Source: Pseudomonas sp. MWU16-30317 | GTDB taxonomy: Bacteria; Pseudomonadota; Gammaproteobacteria; Pseudomonadales; Pseudomonadaceae | NCBI RefSeq assembly: GCF_020515695.1 | Contig: NZ_JAIWJA010000017.1 | Coordinates: forward strand, 1 to 45,233 | Direction of reading: 5' to 3' | Length of the DNA stretch: 45,233 nucleotides | Shown: in pieces, positions 41,747 to 45,233 of the stretch | How the letters are laid out: the number at the start of each line of letters is the position of its first letter | Position numbering within the stretch: position 1 is the first letter of the stretch | Notes under the pieces: model-generated | What the model saw: the letters and a program-made list of their open reading frames with translations, nothing else | Databases searched by the model: none | What the model was told of the DNA's origin: nothing | Made by a program: the position numbers and the translations under genes

Positions 41747-41968
41747 ATGCCCAAGCTTTCCTCCCCTCTCCCGTTGTTGCCCCCACTTTTTGCCCCATCC
41801 AGATTTTCTTCCGTTCTAACGGTCCCCCCTACGTATGTCCAAGCTTGCTATGGAATCAACGTTCACGTCCCGTGAACACATATTGACTGCTAGCCACAGA
41901 CCAATGGCCTCCCATTGGTCGTGTACGTACCTAAGTAAGTCAGTAGATATTGCCCCCGGGGATCACCG
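41747..41968. other. Gene-free stretch after the tRNA remnant
   Basis: No gene recognised. TTGCCCCCACTTTTTGCCCC (about 41776-41795) is a style of sequence often seen between a tRNA attachment site and an integrase gene in Pseudomonas islands, but no integrase follows. A hairpin CCAATGG-CCTC-CCATTGG lies at 41902-41919; lacking a T run on the minus strand it is a weak terminator for the SulP gene. Confidence 0.4.
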
Positions 41969-43456
41969 TCAATGTCCTATCAGCGTGTCAATACCATCGG
42001 GTTTGTCATGTACTCCGAAGCGATCCAACAGCGTTGAGGTCGCTTGGTTCATCCCGATCACATCTACCTGGATGCCTTCGCGGCGTAGCTTGAGCACAAC
42101 CTTATCCAACGCGGCTACAGCTGTGATATCCCAAAAATGAGCTTCACACAGGTCAATCGTCAGGGTGTCGAGCCGCTCCTTGAGATCAAAGGCGTTGGAG
42201 AACCTGTCTGCTGAACCGAAGAACACTTGCCCCGTAACGTAGTATGTCCGGTGAGCATTTTTCGGATCACGCTTGGAGGACACGTCCAGGTAGTGGCCGA
42301 TTTTGTTTGCGAAAAACATCGCGGCGAGCAGGGTTCCTGCGACCACTCCGAACGCCAGGTTATGAGTCGCAACTACAACCACAACGGTGACAACCATAAC
42401 GATGTTGGTTGAGAGCGGATATCCCTTGAGATTGCGGATCGATCCCCAGCTGAAGGTACTGATAGACACCATGATCATTACTGCAACCAGCGCGGCCATT
42501 GGTATCCGGCCCAACCAATCCCCCAGGAAGATCATCATGATCAGCAGAGAAACTCCAGCAAACAAGGTAGAAAGTCGCGTGCGACCGCCTGACTTAACGT
42601 TGATCATCGACTGGCCAATCATGGCGCAGCCGGCCATGCCCCCTATGAGGCTAGTTGCGATATTGGCAACTCCCTGACCTTTGCACTCACGGTTCTTGTC
42701 ACTGTTGGTGTCCGTCAAGTCATCCACAATCGTCGCGGTCATCATGGACTCTAGGAGTCCTACCACTGCCAACGCGGCTGAGTAAGGAAGCACAATCAGC
42801 AGGGTCTCCAAATTCAGCGGTACGCTTGGCCACATGAAAACTGGCAAGCTGTCAGGCAATGAGCCCATATCTCCCACCGTATGAATTTTCAGGCCCATGT
42901 ATATCGAGCTTGCGGTGAGCACAATGATGCACACTAGCGGCGATGGCAGCAGCTTCCCTACGACAGGCAGTCGAGGGAAGAGATAGATAATCGCGAGGCC
43001 TCCAGCGGTCATGGCGTAAACCGGCCATGTAACACCAGTCAGCTCGGGCAACTGCGCCATGAAAATCAGGATCGCCAAAGCGTTTACGAAACCAGTTACA
43101 ACCGAGCGCGATACAAACCGCATCAGCTCTCCCAGCCTTAAATATCCCGCTGCTATTTGCAGTACGCCGCAAAGCAATGAGGCAGCAAGCAGGTACTGAA
43201 GGCCATGATCCTTGACCAGATTCACCATCAGCAAAGCCATAGCACCCGTGGCCGCAGAGATCATTGCGGGCCGGCCACCGACAAATGCGATCACGGTACA
43301 AATGCAGAATGAGGCGTAAAGGCCAACCTTGGGGTCGACTCCAGCAATAATCGAGAAGGCGATAGCCTCGGGAATGAGGGCGAGCGCAACAACGAGTCCA
43401 GCAAGAACGTCAGCCCGGACATTTGATAGCCAGGCAGCTTTGATTTTTTCAAGCAT
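41969..43456 (-). CDS. SulP-family anion transporter with STAS domain
   Basis: A 495-residue inner-membrane protein. About eleven or twelve hydrophobic segments occupy residues 1-390, with the SulP blocks ALALIPEAIAFSIIAGVDPK, VGLYASF, GATGAMALLM-like AATGAMALLMVNLV, VVGLLESMMTA, NRECKGQGVANIATSLIGGM and AMIGQSMINVKSGGRTRLST. A cytoplasmic STAS domain follows at about 400-490 (TLTIDLCEAHFWDITAVAAL). SulP proteins carry sulfate, bicarbonate or dicarboxylates with Na+ or H+; the substrate cannot be told by eye. It stands alone between mobile-element remnants, and its composition is less GC-rich than the catabolic district, fitting accessory DNA. Confidence 0.93.
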   Translation of the reverse strand: MLEKIKAAWLSNVRADVLAGLVVALALIPEAIAFSIIAGVDPKVGLYASFCICTVIAFVGGRPAMISAATGAMALLMVNLVKDHGLQYLLAASLLCGVLQIAAGYLRLGELMRFVSRSVVTGFVNALAILIFMAQLPELTGVTWPVYAMTAGGLAIIYLFPRLPVVGKLLPSPLVCIIVLTASSIYMGLKIHTVGDMGSLPDSLPVFMWPSVPLNLETLLIVLPYSAALAVVGLLESMMTATIVDDLTDTNSDKNRECKGQGVANIATSLIGGMAGCAMIGQSMINVKSGGRTRLSTLFAGVSLLIMMIFLGDWLGRIPMAALVAVMIMVSISTFSWGSIRNLKGYPLSTNIVMVVTVVVVVATHNLAFGVVAGTLLAAMFFANKIGHYLDVSSKRDPKNAHRTYYVTGQVFFGSADRFSNAFDLKERLDTLTIDLCEAHFWDITAVAALDKVVLKLRREGIQVDVIGMNQATSTLLDRFGVHDKPDGIDTLIGH

Positions 43457-43769
43457 GGTTTACCTATAGCAGGCACGGCATGACGCACAGCGGCCAACGC
43501 TGAGCAATGCAGGTGCTTCTGTCTTCATTTAGGTTGTGGGATAGCCGCGACCAAAAATCAGGCGCAGCTGAACGCGACCGCAGCTATGAGGCGGTCAGAG
43601 TATTGCGAGGGGGCGTAGCGCTAAGGAGGGGTAGGCAGCCAGTTGGAACGGGGCAAAGGTAATTCCCTTCGAGATGTCGTAGAAATAACCCACGAATTAT
43701 ACAGGTGAAAGGCGCAATCTTACAACCGCACCCCGTACAGCGAGGCAGTGCCGCAGGATGAAAAGCCCG
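43457..43769. other. Gene-free stretch upstream of the SulP gene
   Basis: About 310 bp with no recognisable gene. It should contain the SulP promoter near 43460-43520 on the minus strand. The part from about 43600 on, next to the IS66 fragment, may be leftover element end. Nothing else supported. Confidence 0.4.
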
Positions 43770-44025
43770 TTAACGCCAATGGTGAGGCAGCAGACTCGAG
43801 ACCTCACTAGCCTTATGGGTCGGTAACCGCGTCAGCACATCTTTGAGATAAGCATACGGATCATGACCGTTCATGCGTGCCGAATGGATCAAACTTATGA
43901 TTGCCGCAGCACGTTTTCCGCCGCGCAGAGACCCCGCAAATAACCAGTTGGAGCGACCCAGTGCCCAGGGGCGGATCGTGTTCTCGACAGGGTTGGTGTG
44001 GCCGCTGTGCCGAAAATTTTCAAGC
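43770..44025 (-). pseudogene. IS66-family transposase (TnpC), C-terminal fragment
   Basis: On the minus strand, ending in TAA at 43770-43772, the frame reads HSGHTNPVENTIRPWALGRS, then NWLFAGSLRGGKRAAAIISL, IHSARMNGHDPYAYLKDVLT and RLPTHKASEVSSLLPHHW. This is the end of an IS66 TnpC, with the catalytic Glu region VENTIRPWALGRSNWLFAGS intact. Only about 80 of some 510 residues remain and there is no start, so it is inactive. It was too short and startless to show as a normal open frame. Confidence 0.9.
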
Positions 44026-44112
44026 TTAGGGTGCAGTGGAAAAGTCGAGGGTGTAAGCTCAATCGTTTTGAGCGTTCCTCACACGTAACACGTTAATGAC
44101 AAGTAGGCTCTA

Positions 44113-44763
44113 ATGAAATGGTCAGATCCGCACTCCGATCCCGTCATTGCTGCCGTCCCCAAAAGGCGACAGGCCCCCAAAGGTGAAATGCGACGTGAAG
44201 CTCTACTGGACGCCGCGATCGTCATCATCGCCAGAACTGGGTATACGAGTGCGTCGATGAAAGACGTTGCTAGGCTTGCCGGTATCACCACTACGGGATT
44301 GCTCCACTATTTTCCTAACAAGATAGCCCTACTCACCGCAGTCCTGGATCGACGAGAGGCAGTGGCAACAGCTGAATTCGAACGACTGAATTTGCGAGGT
44401 TCTATGGTTGAGTTCCTGCAAGGACTGCGCACGATTTTTTACCACAGCATTGAGTTCGTAGAGATCAGCCAAGCATTCATGATGCTGAATGTCGAAAGTT
44501 TGGCGCAGAACCATCCAGCATGGCTCCGCTTCCAGCAGCGGTTTTACCGCGTCCACGGGGTCATGGCTTCCTACTTGGAAGGCTTAGTTGATGCGGGCGA
44601 GATTAGTTCAAAAATTGATCTGAAGCTATTAGCGCAGGAAATTTTCGCCATGATGGATGGTGCTCAGATCCAGTGGCTCAGGTGCCCCGACAAGGTTGAT
44701 GCCATGCAGCTTTTCGATAGCTTCATCGATCGGCTGGCACTCACCCTTCCTACTGAAAGTTAG
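44113..44763 (+). CDS. TetR-family transcriptional regulator
   Basis: A 216-residue TetR regulator. After a basic N-terminal tail (PKRRQAPKGEMRR) the helix-turn-helix domain covers about 25-75 (ALLDAAIVIIARTGYTSASM, then KDVARLAGITTTGLLHYFPN). A helical ligand domain follows, with no recognisable ligand signature; the C-terminal part IFAMMDGAQIQWLRCPDKVD is common in TetR proteins of the carbohydrate- or drug-responsive kind. No divergent or adjacent target gene survives: an IS66 remnant precedes it and an IS3 remnant follows. It may be the stranded regulator of a lost operon. Confidence 0.92.
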   Translation: MKWSDPHSDPVIAAVPKRRQAPKGEMRREALLDAAIVIIARTGYTSASMKDVARLAGITTTGLLHYFPNKIALLTAVLDRREAVATAEFERLNLRGSMVEFLQGLRTIFYHSIEFVEISQAFMMLNVESLAQNHPAWLRFQQRFYRVHGVMASYLEGLVDAGEISSKIDLKLLAQEIFAMMDGAQIQWLRCPDKVDAMQLFDSFIDRLALTLPTES

Positions 44764-44787
44764 GCTCGCGTTAACCAGTTCTCGCAT

Positions 44788-45115
44788 TGTAGTGGTCTAC
44801 TAACCCCGGACACCTTTTTAGGCGAAAATGATCGCCACACAGAGGTGTTCGATGAGCAGACAACGACGTACCTTCACCCCCGAATTCAAGCGCGAAGCTG
44901 CCACCCTGGTGCTTGACCAGGGCTACAGCTACGCAGATGCAGCGCAGTCGCTTGGGTTGGTTGAGTCGGCCCTGCGCCGGTGGGTCAATCAACTCCAGCA
45001 GGAACGGGGTGGTGTCACACCGACTAGCAAAGCGCTGACACCCGAGCAGCAAAAAATCCAGGAACTGGAAGCTCGAATCAATCGGTTGGAACGGGAAAAA
45101 TCTATATTAAAAAAC
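44788..45115 (+). mobile_element. IS3-family element, left end and truncated orfA
   Basis: The left terminal repeat probably starts at 44788 (TGTAGTGGTCTACTAACC, then CCGGACACC), followed by the orfA leader and start at 44852. Similarity to the element stops at about 45115, where unrelated sequence begins. So only the first 330 bp remain in the window. Confidence 0.7.
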
Positions 45116-45208
45116 CGCCTCCCCGGCGCGCCGCGGCCCACTGGACTAGAAACACTACGTACTACACTGAACTCTCTGGACAGTGGTCGCTGGCTTTTTG
45201 GAGGCTAA
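44852..45208 (+). pseudogene. IS3-family OrfA, 3'-truncated
   Basis: It starts MSRQRRTFTPEFKREAATLV followed by LDQGYSYADAAQSLGL and SALRRWVNQLQQERGG, a helix-turn-helix of the IS3 type, then KALTPEQQKIQELEARINRL, EREKSILK. Normal proteins continue EKAILKKATALLMSDE; here the frame turns to NRLPGAPRPTGLETLRT and stops at 45208. The break falls at about 45115. OrfB is absent, so it cannot transpose by itself. What follows (45116-45233) is unidentified; the final bases CAAAAAACTTGACCCAG might be the edge of another element. Confidence 0.85.
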
Positions 45209-45233
45209 GTCCCCGTCAAAAAACTTGACCCAG

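Overview
The window looks like a Pseudomonas chromosome, probably plant- or soil-associated. The reasons are the high-GC coding bias, a Pseudomonas-type arsRBCH operon, IS families common in the genus, and the density of GntR/LysR-controlled catabolic genes with polar amino acid ABC transporters. No tool was run: products are recognised from motifs and remembered families.

Layout. (1) 1-1352 is a scrapyard: a possible IS21-like end inside a remnant of an IS256-family transposase, which abuts the broken start of an AMP-binding enzyme gene and a frameshifted thermostable-hemolysin gene. (2) 1609-3370 holds cytochrome b561, a small membrane/zinc-ribbon gene broken by an amber codon, and an orphan OmpR-type response regulator. 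(3) 3554-6466 is an intact arsRBCH arsenic resistance operon. (4) 6878-8224 is a second graveyard: the starts or ends of an integrase, an SF1 helicase and a sugar-phosphate isomerase, each interrupted by one stop codon.

(5) 8349-38666 is a 30-kb catabolic district. Operon A (minus strand, 16137 to 8349) encodes an amidase, a 293-residue polysaccharide-deacetylase-fold enzyme that fits cyclic imide hydrolase (imidase), an MFS carrier, two SDR dehydrogenases, a small protein starting MCGLCG, a COG0523 GTPase (metal chaperone type) and a substrate-binding protein with no signal peptide. It is divergent from a tandem-winged-helix GntR regulator. Next come an amino acid ABC permease/ATPase with a DUF1989 protein, a D-2-hydroxyacid dehydrogenase, 5-oxoprolinase pxpA diverging from pxpBC, and an operon of a DapA-like aldolase/lyase, a ureohydrolase and a binding protein. 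A second tandem-winged-helix GntR, an atypical SDR and an aminotransferase follow. Operon C (minus strand, 37695 to 30398) encodes a CTP-synthase-type glutamine amidotransferase with an unknown N-terminal half, a complete ABC importer, an M20 hydrolase, an enolase-superfamily epimerase-like enzyme and a metal-ligand-lacking M24 (creatinase/ectoine hydrolase type) hydrolase, with a divergent LysR regulator. Together these suggest uptake and stepwise hydrolysis of cyclic, amide-, guanidino- or peptide-like nitrogen compounds to amino acids. The actual substrates are not established.

(6) 38754-45233 is mobile-element-rich: a DUF1275 membrane protein, a four-cysteine hypothetical protein, a complete IS2-group IS3 element, the 3' end of a tRNA gene with its terminator (probable attachment-site remnant), a SulP transporter, an IS66 remnant, a TetR regulator and a truncated IS3-family orfA.

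The best candidates for undescribed biology are the MCGLCG/COG0523/cytosolic binding-protein module tied to an imidase operon, and operon C with its orphan CTP-synthase-like amidotransferase.
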